A DNA stretch of 64,000 nucleotides from assembly GCA_963821095.1 (NCBI GenBank), contig CAWGCJ010000007.1:434001-498000 (forward strand), given 5' to 3'. The translations under genes and the position numbers were made by a program. This stretch comes from CAVPHV01 sp963821095. Lineage in GTDB: Bacteria > Actinomycetota > Acidimicrobiia > Spongiisociales > UBA5794. The notes under the pieces are model-generated. The model had not been told where the DNA came from and did no database searches. It was given only the letters and a program-made list of their open reading frames with translations. Positions 50,218-58,098 of this stretch are shown here, in pieces. Each line of letters opens with the position of its first letter. The first letter of the stretch is position 1.

Positions 50218-51534
50218 ATGCTCTCCGTCTTTCGCAACATGTTCCGGATCCGGGACCTCCGGAACAAGATCTTCTTCACGCTGTTCATCTTCCTGCTGTA
50301 CCGGTTGGGTGCGGCGGTTCCGGTGCCCGGTGTCGATATCGACGCGGTTCAGCGGTTCGCGGAGTCGGCGGCAGATAGCGGGTTCCTCGGGATCATCAAC
50401 CTGTTCTCCGGCGGTGCGTTGGAGACCCTGTCGGTGTTCGCCCTCGGGATCATGCCGTACATCACGGCGTCGATCATCATGCAGTTGCTTGCCGTGGTCA
50501 TCCCGCGGCTGCAAACGCTTCAGGAAGAGGGCGACGCAGGGCGCAAGGTCATCACGCAGTGGACGAGGTACCTGACGGTTGTCCTGGCGCTGCTGCAATC
50601 CACCGGCTTCACCTTCCTGTTCCACTCCGGCAACTTCACCGGTGGGATCGACCTCATTCCCGACTACTCGTTGCGCAACGTCTTGCTGATCGTGATCACG
50701 ATGACGGCGGGTACCGCCCTCATCATGTGGCTCGGTGAGTTGATCACCCAGCGCGGGATCGGCAACGGCATGTCGCTGATCATCTTCGTGAGCATCGTCA
50801 GTCAGTTGCCGTCCCAGATTGCTGTGATGTGGGCCAACACAGCAGGGCGCAGGGTCACCTTTGTGTTCGTGATGGCGTTGATGCTTGCGTTGACCATCGG
50901 AATCATCTTCATCGATCAAGGTCAGCGACGAATACCCATTCAGTTCTCCCGCCGCGTGCGGGGGCGCAAGGTGCTGGGTGGGCAGAGCACCTACATTCCA
51001 CTGAAGGTCAACATGGCCGGCGTCATCCCCGTCATCTTCGCCACCAGCATCATGTACTTCCCGGTGCTGATCTCCTCGGCACTGCCGAGCTCTGGCTGGG
51101 GGGAGTCGGTTCGCGATTGGATCGACCGCAACCTGCTGTCGACCGGTGGCAGCGGTGGGTTCAGCCCGTCGCTCGGGTACATCCTGATCCTGGGATTGCT
51201 TGTCGTCTTCTTCACCTACTTCTACACCGCCATCCAGTTTGACCCCGAGCGCCAGGCCGAGACGATCCAGCGTCAGGGTGGGTTCATCCCCGGGATCCGT
51301 CCCGGACGGGCCACCGTGCAGTACCTCCAATACGTGCTGAGCCGGATCACCCTGCCCGGCTCTCTCTACCTGGCCATCGTTGCCATCGCCCCATCCGTCG
51401 CCGGACTCATCCTCGACGTCCCGGTGGGCCTCAGCGGCGTGTCGATCCTCATCGTCGCCGGCGTTGCGCTGGAAACGATGAAGCAGATCGAGAGCCAGCT
51501 CATGATGCGCAACTACGAAGGATTCTTGTCGTAG
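50218..51534 (+). CDS. secY: Preprotein translocase subunit SecY
   Basis: 438 residues with ten transmembrane helices, the protein-conducting channel. PVPGVDIDAVQRFAESAADS, LNLFSGGAL-type IINLFSGGALETLSVFALGI, PYITASIIMQLLAVVIPRLQ and the cytoplasmic loop GGFIPGIRPGRATVQYLQYV are typical. It closes the spc cluster. Confidence 0.97.
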   Translation: MLSVFRNMFRIRDLRNKIFFTLFIFLLYRLGAAVPVPGVDIDAVQRFAESAADSGFLGIINLFSGGALETLSVFALGIMPYITASIIMQLLAVVIPRLQTLQEEGDAGRKVITQWTRYLTVVLALLQSTGFTFLFHSGNFTGGIDLIPDYSLRNVLLIVITMTAGTALIMWLGELITQRGIGNGMSLIIFVSIVSQLPSQIAVMWANTAGRRVTFVFVMALMLALTIGIIFIDQGQRRIPIQFSRRVRGRKVLGGQSTYIPLKVNMAGVIPVIFATSIMYFPVLISSALPSSGWGESVRDWIDRNLLSTGGSGGFSPSLGYILILGLLVVFFTYFYTAIQFDPERQAETIQRQGGFIPGIRPGRATVQYLQYVLSRITLPGSLYLAIVAIAPSVAGLILDVPVGLSGVSILIVAGVALETMKQIESQLMMRNYEGFLS

Positions 51535-51587
51535 TCGACTCGAGCAGGCTCGAGTCGAGTTAGGAACCCCGGCCTCCGGCCGGGGTT
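51535..51587 (+). terminator. Double hairpin terminator after secY
   Basis: Hairpin 51535-51558 (10-bp TCGACTCGAG / CTCGAGTCGA) and hairpin 51565-51587 (10-bp AACCCCGGCC / GGCCGGGGTT, loop TCC) followed by CTGTTGTG. Together they probably end the spc transcript. Confidence 0.8.
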
Positions 51588-51860
51588 CTGTTGTGCGGCC
51601 CTACGGCGTCCGCGCTCATTGCCGGTTCGCACCGCCTAGGCCGCTGCGAATCCAGTCGGCGGGGCAAAGCCCGCCGGAGAGGGCGGGGCACGAACGGGTG
51701 CGGAGTCGCCGCTTTGCTTCGGTGCTCTTCTGTGCCCTCTCCCGCGGAGCGGGGGAGGTGGGCCGCGGCCGGAGGCTGCGGGTCGGAGGGGGAAGCTCCC
51801 GCGAGTCGTGTGGTCCGTCTCCGAATCTGCTACCTGTCGCATCGCCTAACCTGGCGGGCT
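51588..51860. other. Non-coding secY-adk gap with repeat-like GC-rich stem
   Basis: No convincing gene. Around 51735-51760 CCTCTCCCGC pairs with GCGGGGGAGG, and a GC-rich stretch follows to about 51805; this kind of sequence often recurs between genes as a dispersed palindrome. Another stem (GGCGGG/CCCGCC) is near 51658-51675. TAACCT at 51847-51852, eight bases before adk, is a likely -10 box for a leaderless adk mRNA. Confidence 0.45.
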
Positions 51861-52430
51861 ATGGGACGACGTATTCTTTTCTTGGGGCCCCCGGGGGCCG
51901 GTAAGGGCACGCAGGCTGCGATGTTGGCGCGGGCGTTGGGGGTGCCGCACATCTCTACCGGGGTGATGCTGCGCCAGAACGTTGCGGACGGCACCGAGTT
52001 GGGTTTGCAGGCCGACGCGATCATGCAGGCTGGGGATCTGGTCCCCGACGATCTGGTCGTGGCGATGGTGGCGGAACGCCTCGGGCGTGACGACGCGGCT
52101 TGCGGCTACCTGCTCGACGGGTTTCCTCGCAACGTGGTCCAGGCCGAGGCGCTCGACGCCGTCATGGGCGAGGGCGCCCTCGATGTGGCGCTGCTGATCG
52201 ACGCTGATGAGAACGAGTTGGTTGCACGGTTGCTCAAGCGGGCCGAGGAAGAAGGCCGCGCCGATGACAACGAAGCGACCATTCGCAACCGCCAGCAGGT
52301 GTACCAGGCCGAGACGGCGCCGCTGGTGGCGTACTACCCGGGACATGGCGTGGATGTCCTAGTGGTCGACGGTCTTGGCACAATCGACGAGGTCTTCGGC
52401 CGTCTGGTGAGAGCGCTGGCTGCCGAATAA
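51861..52430 (+). CDS. adk: Adenylate kinase
   Basis: 189 residues, short-lid form. It interconverts ATP + AMP and 2 ADP. P-loop LGPPGAGKGTQAAMLARALG (about 8-27), AMP-site PHISTGVMLR, and LLDGFPRNVVQAEALD (about 80). ATG 51861 gives the usual N-terminus MGRRILFLGPPG; no ribosome-binding site is visible. The secY-adk-map order is conserved in bacteria. Confidence 0.95.
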   Translation: MGRRILFLGPPGAGKGTQAAMLARALGVPHISTGVMLRQNVADGTELGLQADAIMQAGDLVPDDLVVAMVAERLGRDDAACGYLLDGFPRNVVQAEALDAVMGEGALDVALLIDADENELVARLLKRAEEEGRADDNEATIRNRQQVYQAETAPLVAYYPGHGVDVLVVDGLGTIDEVFGRLVRALAAE

Positions 52431-53206
52431 TGAACGACGGCCGGGTCATAACGATGAAGTCGGACGCGGAGTTCGACAAGATGGCGGTCGCCGGTGCCTG
52501 CGTAGCTGCCGTGCACAAAGCCGTCCGCGAGGCTGCGGTGCCCGGAGTGACGATGACGGAACTCGATGGGATCTCGGCCAGGGTGATCAGGGACCACGGG
52601 TGCCGGCCGTCGTTCCTGGGCTACCACGGCTTTCCGGCGACGATTTGCGCCTCCCCCAATCACGTCATCGTGCACGGCATTCCGGACGGCTACCGCCTCA
52701 AGGATGGTGACGTCCTGTCCATCGACGCCGGGGCCATCTACGAGGGATGGCACGGCGACGCCGCATTTACCGTTGCGGTCGGCGAAGTGCCGCCGGCGGT
52801 GCAGCAACTGCTCGACGTCACCGAGCAGGCGCTGTGGAACGGGGCGGCTCAATCACGAGCGGGCAACCGCCTCGGCGATGTTGGCGCAGCCGTCGAGGCG
52901 ACGGCCCGTCCCTACGGATACGGGGTGGTGCGCGAGTACATCGGTCACGGGATCGGGCGCCAGATGCATGAGGCGCCGAATGTGCCGAACTACGGCAAGC
53001 CGGGGAAGGGCCTCAAACTCAAGGTCGGTATGGCACTCGCCATCGAACCCATGTTCAACCTCGGCACCGAGGAGACACTGCTGCTCGAAGACGGATGGAC
53101 GGTGGTGACCCGAGACGGCAAACTATCGGCCCACTTCGAACACACCGTCGCCATCACCAATGAAGGCCCCAAGGTGCTGACCCTGGCGGAGCCAAGACTG
53201 GTGTGA
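52430..53206 (+). CDS. map: Methionine aminopeptidase, type I
   Basis: 258 residues. It removes the initiator Met from new proteins. Metal ligands are visible: DGDVLSIDAGAIYEGWHGDA (two Asp), GHGIGRQMHEAPNVPNYGKP (His), ALAIEPMFNLG (Glu) and SAHFEHTVAITNEG (Glu). ATG 52430 shares its A with the adk stop; ATG 52454 is a possible alternative. Confidence 0.95.
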   Translation: MNDGRVITMKSDAEFDKMAVAGACVAAVHKAVREAAVPGVTMTELDGISARVIRDHGCRPSFLGYHGFPATICASPNHVIVHGIPDGYRLKDGDVLSIDAGAIYEGWHGDAAFTVAVGEVPPAVQQLLDVTEQALWNGAAQSRAGNRLGDVGAAVEATARPYGYGVVREYIGHGIGRQMHEAPNVPNYGKPGKGLKLKVGMALAIEPMFNLGTEETLLLEDGWTVVTRDGKLSAHFEHTVAITNEGPKVLTLAEPRLV

Positions 53207-53348
53207 GTACAGCTCTGGAGGAGGGGACTTTCGCGGCAGAGCCCTCGTCTGCGCTCCACGTTGTCTCGTATCGGGTCTACGGACCCGTTGCTTGGGCGCT
53301 CCGAGGGCTCCGCTCGTCTGGCCATATCCTCGCGCCGATTGCCTTCCC

Positions 53349-53428
53349 TGCCTAGGGGGAATCTTCTTGATCAGGCAGGCGTGCCTAGGGGGAATCTTCT
53401 TGATCAGGCAGGCGTGCCTAGAGGGAAT
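53349..53428. repeat. 33-bp tandem repeat, about 2.4 copies
   Basis: The unit beginning CCTAGGGGGAATCTTCTTGA recurs at 53351, 53384 and, truncated, at 53417, with a strict 33-base period and no spacers. The last copy reaches the stop codon of the acyltransferase gene. The rest of 53207-53348 holds no gene that I can support. Confidence 0.85.
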
Positions 53429-54143
53429 CCGTGCCCGGCAGCGGGTCGATCTCCTTGATGAACTTGGCCGGTACGCCGCCGACGATGGAGCGATCGGGCA
53501 CGTCCTTGGTGACCACTGCGTTCGAGGCAACGATGACCCTGTCGCCGAGGGTCACTCCGGCAAGGATCACCGCGTTGTAGCCGAGCAGGCAATTGCTGCC
53601 GATGTGCACCGGCAGCATGTCCCTGCCGCCCAGCGGGAGCGGCACCGAGAAGTCCCGATAGCGGTGCGTGTGCGTCTCGATGATGGTGCCGGCTGCCATC
53701 ACGGTGTGGTCACCGACGGTGAGGGGACCACGGTCGTCCAGCATGACGTGGCGATTCACGAAGACACCGTCGCCGAGTTCGATGTTCTTGCCCGAGCTGA
53801 ACAGGACGTTGTGGTGGAAGATGACGCCGTCGCCTACCGACTTGAAGATCTTCTTGGCAAGGATGAGGCGGAGCCGGATGGCGAAGTCCTGCATCAGGGC
53901 GGCCGGGGTTTGGTCGAACATCCGCCAGAACATCACATAGAACAGGTGGGAATCGAGGGCCAGCTCCTTGTCGCCGCCCTTGAACGGGTCATCGGCAACG
54001 GTGAAGGTACCGGTCCTGAAGAACAGGTCGACCATGTCGGCGGTCCGCCGCATGAAGTCGTCGGCCCGACCCGGAAGGTCGTCGTCTGCCACCATTTCCG
54101 CGAATTCGGCGAGCAGCTCATCCTGGGCAGTCGATGTATCCAT
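53418..54143 (-). CDS. Hexapeptide-repeat acyltransferase
   Basis: 241 residues. The C-terminal half is a left-handed beta helix (VLFSSGKNIELGDGVFVNRH, GPLTVGDHTVMAAGTIIETH, HIGSNCLLGYNAVILAGVTL, DRVIVASNAVVTKDVPDRSI, VGGVPAKFIKEI). The His-rich THTHRYRD segment fits acetyl-CoA-type chemistry on sugars. The N-terminal 100 residues are helical and unassigned. GGAGG lies five bases before ATG 54143. It is on the opposite strand to the surrounding ribosomal genes and paired with a glycosyltransferase, suggesting a role in surface glycans. Confidence 0.88.
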   Translation of the reverse strand: MDTSTAQDELLAEFAEMVADDDLPGRADDFMRRTADMVDLFFRTGTFTVADDPFKGGDKELALDSHLFYVMFWRMFDQTPAALMQDFAIRLRLILAKKIFKSVGDGVIFHHNVLFSSGKNIELGDGVFVNRHVMLDDRGPLTVGDHTVMAAGTIIETHTHRYRDFSVPLPLGGRDMLPVHIGSNCLLGYNAVILAGVTLGDRVIVASNAVVTKDVPDRSIVGGVPAKFIKEIDPLPGTDSL

Positions 54144-54155
54144 CGTTCCTCCGCT

Positions 54156-54911
54156 TCATGGTGCGTCCTGGACATGGTTGCGGTTCGATGCGCTGCGGAC
54201 AACCCGCAGTTCACGCCTCTTTCTGGCGATGGTTCCGGCGTATCCGGAGAGCACGCGGACACGCCCGATCAGTTTCCCGCCGCGGGCTCCCATTTTCGAC
54301 GAATTGGGTGGGTAGAGGCGGGGGATCGGTATCTCGCACACCCGCCAGCCGTGGATGGCGGCTTCGTAGAGCAATTCGAGTTCGTTCTGATAGCCGGGGC
54401 CGACGAGACGCATCTCATCGAGTACCCGCCGGTTGTAGGCGCGCAGCCCCGAATACGGGTCGGTCAGGTCCATAGTGAGCGCCCTGCCCAAATACCGGCA
54501 GGTGAGATTGCGCACGAGGTAGCGGTTGTGCGGGGTGGCACCGCGGCTCGAATCTGCGAGATAGCGGCTCCCGATCACCATGTCGTGGGTGCCGTTCGCC
54601 ACGCGAGTGACGAGGTCGGGCAGGCAGGCCGGGTCGTGCTGTCCGTCGGCGTCCATGGCGACCACCATGTCGCCGGCAAGGGCTGCGGCGTGCGCCCGAC
54701 CGAGTCGCATGGCGGCGCCTTTTCCCTGATTGGTCGCCATCGTGATGACTTCCGCCCCGCAGCTGCGGGCTTCAGCAGCGGTTGTGTCCGTCGAGCCGTC
54801 GTCGATCACCACAATCGTGGTGGAGTGACTCCCAAGTGTTGCCGGCACACCGGCGATGACCTGTGCAATGGCCCGTTCCTCATTGAAGGCCGGGATCAGT
54901 ACGGTGATCAT
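54156..54911 (-). CDS. Family 2 glycosyltransferase (polyprenyl-phosphate sugar synthase-like)
   Basis: 251 residues, GT-A fold. MITVLIPAFNEERAIAQVI start, nucleotide-sugar site VVIDDGSTDTTAAEA, and DxD-type AMDADGQHDP (about 85-95), then VIGSRYLADSS and the block LTDPYSGLRAYNRRVL typical of dolichol-phosphate mannose synthase relatives. It has no membrane domain. Start 54911 is chosen for its GAGGG six bases upstream and the family N-terminus; ATG 54938 is the alternative. It lies 12 bases upstream of the acyltransferase gene, probably one transcript. Confidence 0.88.
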   Translation of the reverse strand: MITVLIPAFNEERAIAQVIAGVPATLGSHSTTIVVIDDGSTDTTAAEARSCGAEVITMATNQGKGAAMRLGRAHAAALAGDMVVAMDADGQHDPACLPDLVTRVANGTHDMVIGSRYLADSSRGATPHNRYLVRNLTCRYLGRALTMDLTDPYSGLRAYNRRVLDEMRLVGPGYQNELELLYEAAIHGWRVCEIPIPRLYPPNSSKMGARGGKLIGRVRVLSGYAGTIARKRRELRVVRSASNRNHVQDAP

Positions 54912-54980
54912 CAATCCCTCAGACTCTCCAGCTACCATTCACCGGGCCGGGTGTCGATTCGCCCGGCCTCATTGAACAAT

Positions 54981-55009
54981 TTGCCCTTGTGCATGACCCT
55001 ACCTAACAT
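54981..55009 (+). promoter_or_regulatory. Promoter of the infA-rpmJ-rpsM operon
   Basis: TTGCCC (54981-54986) and TAACAT (55004-55009) with a 17-base spacer, just upstream of the infA remnant and divergent from the glycosyltransferase gene. Confidence 0.65.
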
Positions 55010-55015
55010 GCCGGG

Positions 55016-55036
55016 TCCGGCCCACGTCGGGCCGGA
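55016..55036 (+). terminator. Attenuator-like hairpin in the infA leader
   Basis: Perfect 8-bp stem TCCGGCCC / GGGCCGGA (loop ACGTC) followed by GTTTCTTG, directly after the promoter and overlapping the GGAG that serves GTG 55044. It could attenuate transcription or hide that ribosome-binding site. Confidence 0.5.
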
Positions 55037-55043
55037 GTTTCTT

Positions 55044-55208
55044 GTGGCACAAAAGAGATGATGTGAGCGAGTTCGCGACACGTCGTTGAGCTGCCCCCCG
55101 AACGTCCAGTTCTGGGTGAAGCTCGGCAGCGACACGGCATTCATCCCCACCTGGGTGGATACCGCTGGTCGGCGAGACTCGATACGAGGCAGGATTACAC
55201 ACCGATGA
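55044..55208 (+). pseudogene. infA: Degraded or heavily shifted translation initiation factor IF-1
   Basis: Fragments in different frames line up with IF-1 in the correct order: MAQK from GTG 55044 (GGAG seven bases upstream), DDVSEF (55057-55074), VVELP (about 55082-55096), NVQFWVKLGSD (about 55099-55131), and the ending RGRITHR with TGA at 55206-55208, which overlaps the rpmJ start as ATGA, just as an intact infA would. About 15 residues of the middle (the usual HISGKMR to SPYDL part) are missing or unreadable. The place before rpmJ is canonical. Either the true gene is garbled here by several indels, or a functional infA exists elsewhere. Confidence 0.68.
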
Positions 55209-55318
55209 AAGTTTCAGCTTCCGCCAAGAGAATGTGCGAGAAGTGCCGGATCATCCGGCGCCATGGGCGCGTCTGGGTGATCTGTTCCAATCCACGACAC
55301 AAGCAGCGTCAGGGGTAA
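55205..55318 (+). CDS. rpmJ: Ribosomal protein L36
   Basis: 37 residues: KVSASAKRMCEKCRIIRRHG then RVWVICSNPRHKQRQG. The three cysteines and the histidine of the zinc ribbon are present. It begins within the ATGA overlap with the infA remnant and is followed six bases later by rpsM. Confidence 0.95.
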   Translation: MKVSASAKRMCEKCRIIRRHGRVWVICSNPRHKQRQG

Positions 55319-55324
55319 CGACAG

Positions 55325-55702
55325 ATGGCCCGCATCGCCGGAACCGACCTTCCGAGGGACAAGCGAGTAGAGATCGGTCTCACGTACATCTATGGGATCG
55401 GACGTCCCTCATCTCGCGTCGTCCTCGAGTCGCTCGAGATCGACATGGACACCAAAGTCCGGGACCTCACCGATGCTGAGGTCGTCCAGATCCGCCAGTT
55501 CATCGACACCAACTTCACGGTTGCGGGTGATCTGCGACGGGACATCGCCCAGAACATCAAGCGAAAGATCGAAATCGGCAGCTACCAGGGTCTGCGGCAT
55601 CGCCGTGGCCTCCCGGTACGCGGCCAGCGCACGCACACCAATGCGCGCACCCGCAAGGGCAAGAGGATGCCCATTGCGGGGAAGAAAAAAGTCACCAAGT
55701 AG
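55325..55702 (+). CDS. rpsM: Ribosomal protein S13
   Basis: 125 residues. ARIAGTDLPRDKRVEIGLTY, then SYQGLRHRRGLPVRGQRTHT and the basic tail NARTRKGKRMPIAGKKKVTK. Confidence 0.97.
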   Translation: MARIAGTDLPRDKRVEIGLTYIYGIGRPSSRVVLESLEIDMDTKVRDLTDAEVVQIRQFIDTNFTVAGDLRRDIAQNIKRKIEIGSYQGLRHRRGLPVRGQRTHTNARTRKGKRMPIAGKKKVTK

Positions 55703-55720
55703 CGCTTCCCGGAGAGATAC

Positions 55721-56104
55721 GTGGCACAGCAAGCAAGACGTCGTCGGGCCAAGCGGAACCTTCCGCACGCCCAGGCCCACATCAAGGCCAGTTTCAACAA
55801 CACCATCATCACGATCACCGATCAGGATGGTGGGGTTGTCGCATGGAGCTCGGGCGGATCGGTCGGGTTCAAGGGCTCTCGCAAGTCGACGCCCTATGCC
55901 GCCCAGGTTGCCGCCGAGCAAGCCGCACGTAAGGCCGGTGAAATGGGGATCCGCAAGCTCGATGTCATCGTGCGTGGCTCCGGCTCCGGCCGGGAGACGG
56001 CGATTCGCACCCTGCAGAACATGGGGATCGAGGTCACCGGCATCAAAGATGTGACCCCGATTCCATTCAACGGCTGCCGGCCCAAGAAACGGAAGGGTCA
56101 CTAG
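55721..56104 (+). CDS. rpsK: Ribosomal protein S11
   Basis: 127 residues. AHIKASFNNTIITITDQDGG, SSGGSVGFKGSRKSTPYAAQ and TPIPFNGCRPKKRKGH identify it. It starts with GTG 55721; GGAGAG lies about six bases upstream. Confidence 0.97.
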   Translation: MAQQARRRRAKRNLPHAQAHIKASFNNTIITITDQDGGVVAWSSGGSVGFKGSRKSTPYAAQVAAEQAARKAGEMGIRKLDVIVRGSGSGRETAIRTLQNMGIEVTGIKDVTPIPFNGCRPKKRKGH

Positions 56105-56710
56105 ATGGCTCGCTATACCGGACCCCGTACCAAGGTCAGCCGTCGCGCCCGCCAGCTGCTGGACGACAACAAGGCGAAGTACTTCGATCGGCGCCCATAT
56201 CCACCCGGTGATCACGGACGGGGGCGCATCCGCGAGTCCCAGTACCAGATCCAGCTGCGCGAGAAGCAGAAGGTTCGCCACATCTACGGCGTGCTCGAGA
56301 AGCAGTTCCGTCGCTACTACAAGGAAGCCAATCGGCAGTCCGGGATCACCGGTACCAACCTGTTGCGCCTCCTCGAGTCACGTCTCGACAACGTCGTGTA
56401 CCGGTCCGGGCTTGCTCGGACCCGTCCCCAGGCTCGGCAGTTGGTCAACCATGGCCACTTCCTTGTCAACGGGAAGAAGGTCGACATCCCCTCGTACCAG
56501 GTACGTCAGGGAGATGAGGTAACGGTAAAGGAACGCAGCAAAGAGGCGTTCCCGATCCTGCACTCCGTCGACACCGTCGATCGCCCCGCCACCGAGTGGC
56601 TCGACGTCGACCGCGACGAGCGCCGGATCGTGATCACGACGCTTCCCAGCCGCGAGCAGATCGACACCCAAATCCAAGAGCAGCTCGTCGTCGAGCTCTA
56701 CTCCAAGTAG
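56105..56710 (+). CDS. rpsD: Ribosomal protein S4
   Basis: 201 residues. ARYTGPRTKVSRRARQLLDD and the S4 RNA-binding domain (LLRLLESRLDNVVYRSGLAR, ARQLVNHGHFLVNGKKVDIP). The N-terminus lacks the CxxC zinc site of the zinc-binding form. S4 represses its own operon in many bacteria. Confidence 0.97.
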   Translation: MARYTGPRTKVSRRARQLLDDNKAKYFDRRPYPPGDHGRGRIRESQYQIQLREKQKVRHIYGVLEKQFRRYYKEANRQSGITGTNLLRLLESRLDNVVYRSGLARTRPQARQLVNHGHFLVNGKKVDIPSYQVRQGDEVTVKERSKEAFPILHSVDTVDRPATEWLDVDRDERRIVITTLPSREQIDTQIQEQLVVELYSK

Positions 56711-56749
56711 TCACCTAGTACAGCCGTCCCCGAGCCCGAGGAGCGCCGC

Positions 56750-57703
56750 GTGCTCATCGTCCAGCGTCCACAAATCGAAGAAGAGGAAGTCAGCGACGAC
56801 CGGTCGCGGTTCATCATTGAGCCGCTCGAACCGGGCTTCGGCTACACGCTGGGCAATACCCTGCGCCGTACCCTCCTTGCTCGGATTCCCGGTGCCGCCA
56901 TCACTTCCGTACGGATTGAGGGTGTGCAGCATGAGTTCTCCACCATGGAGGGCGTCGTCGAAGACGTCGTAGATTTCATCCTGAACCTGAAGCAGGTCGT
57001 CATCCGGGTCGAGACAGACGAACCGCAGACCCTGTATCTGTCCGCCAAGGGCAAGCAGGACGTCACCGCGGGCGATCTCAAGGTTCCTGCCGGTGTCGAG
57101 GTGGTCAACGGGGATCTGCACCTCGCCAGCCTCTCAACGTCCGGCCGCGTCGAGGTCGAGATGACCGCAGAACGCGGCGTCGGCTATCGCAGCGCCGACC
57201 GCAACAAGAAGAGCGACACCATCGGCGTCATCCCGATCGACTCGATCTTCTCGCCGGTCCGCAAGGTCTCCTACAAGGTGGAGAGCACCCAGGTTGGTCA
57301 GATGACCAACTTCGACAAGCTCATCCTCGACGTAGAGACCAACGGCGCCGTCACCCCCGGGGAGTCGATGTCGTCGGCAGGCAAGACGCTGCGTGAGCTG
57401 CTCGGCCTGTTCGCCGACATGGACGAGGAAGCGCCGGGCCTCGAACTCGGTGACGTGGTGACCGCAGAGTCGACCTCTCCCGACCTCGATCTGCCGATCG
57501 AAGCGCTTGACCTGTCGGAGCGTCCCCGCAACTGCCTGCGCCGTGCCCAGATCCACACGGTCGGTGAGCTCGTTGAGAAGACCGAAGACGACCTGCTCAA
57601 CATCACCAACTTTGGCCAGAAGAGCCTCGAGGAGGTCACCGCCAAGCTCGACGAGCTCGGTCTCTCGCTGCGCTCGGCTGCCGACTCCGAGGGTGTCGTC
57701 TGA
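56750..57703 (+). CDS. rpoA: RNA polymerase alpha subunit
   Basis: 317 residues. The N-terminal assembly domain has EPLEPGFGYTLGNTLRRTLL and the C-terminal domain has LDLSERPRNCLRRAQIHTVG and NFGQKSLEEVTAKLDELGLS, the UP-element and activator contact. GTG 56750 follows GAGGAGCG. The stop overlaps rplQ. Confidence 0.97.
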   Translation: MLIVQRPQIEEEEVSDDRSRFIIEPLEPGFGYTLGNTLRRTLLARIPGAAITSVRIEGVQHEFSTMEGVVEDVVDFILNLKQVVIRVETDEPQTLYLSAKGKQDVTAGDLKVPAGVEVVNGDLHLASLSTSGRVEVEMTAERGVGYRSADRNKKSDTIGVIPIDSIFSPVRKVSYKVESTQVGQMTNFDKLILDVETNGAVTPGESMSSAGKTLRELLGLFADMDEEAPGLELGDVVTAESTSPDLDLPIEALDLSERPRNCLRRAQIHTVGELVEKTEDDLLNITNFGQKSLEEVTAKLDELGLSLRSAADSEGVV

Positions 57704-58052
57704 TGCCGGCTCCCAAGAAGGGCCCCCGTCTCGCCGGGAGCCCGTCGCACCAGCGGAAGATCTCTCCAACCTCGCTGCCTCGTTGATCGAGGAAGAGGAG
57801 ATCACGACGACCGCGGCCCGCGCCAAGCTGCTGCGGCCGTACGTCGAGAAGATGATCACCAAGGCTCGTCGCGGCGACTTGCACGCCCGCCGGCTGGTGC
57901 TCCGCAAGATCCCGGACACCCAGGTCGTCACCAAGCTGTTCGATGACATCGGGCCCCGCTACGAGGCTCGCAACGGGGGCTACACCCGGATCATCAAGCT
58001 CGGTCCCCGTCGTGGCGACGGTGCCGAAATGGCGAAGATCGAGCTGGTCTGA
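57703..58052 (+). CDS. rplQ: Ribosomal protein L17 (one frameshift)
   Basis: The start frame gives PAPKKGPRLAGSPSHQRK, then stops early. The family continuation (LSNLAASLIEEEEITTTAAR, AKLLRPYVEKMITKARRGDL) lies in another frame to 58052, ending YTRIIKLGPRRGDGAEMAKI. One missing base near 57759-57762 explains both; the repaired protein has 116 residues, normal for L17. Probably a sequence error, as the gene is essential. Confidence 0.92.
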
Positions 58053-58098
58053 GTATCGGCCTCACCGCTGGTGGATGTTGGCTAGTGGACGTCGACCG

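Noticed and set aside
53349..53428. CRISPR-like array
   Set aside because: The 33-base units are contiguous with no spacers and there are no cas genes nearby; it is a plain tandem repeat.
53292..55061. 589-codon plus-strand open frame across the acyltransferase and glycosyltransferase region
   Set aside because: Both minus-strand genes have full family motifs and ribosome-binding sites; the plus frame is their antisense shadow plus the tandem repeat.
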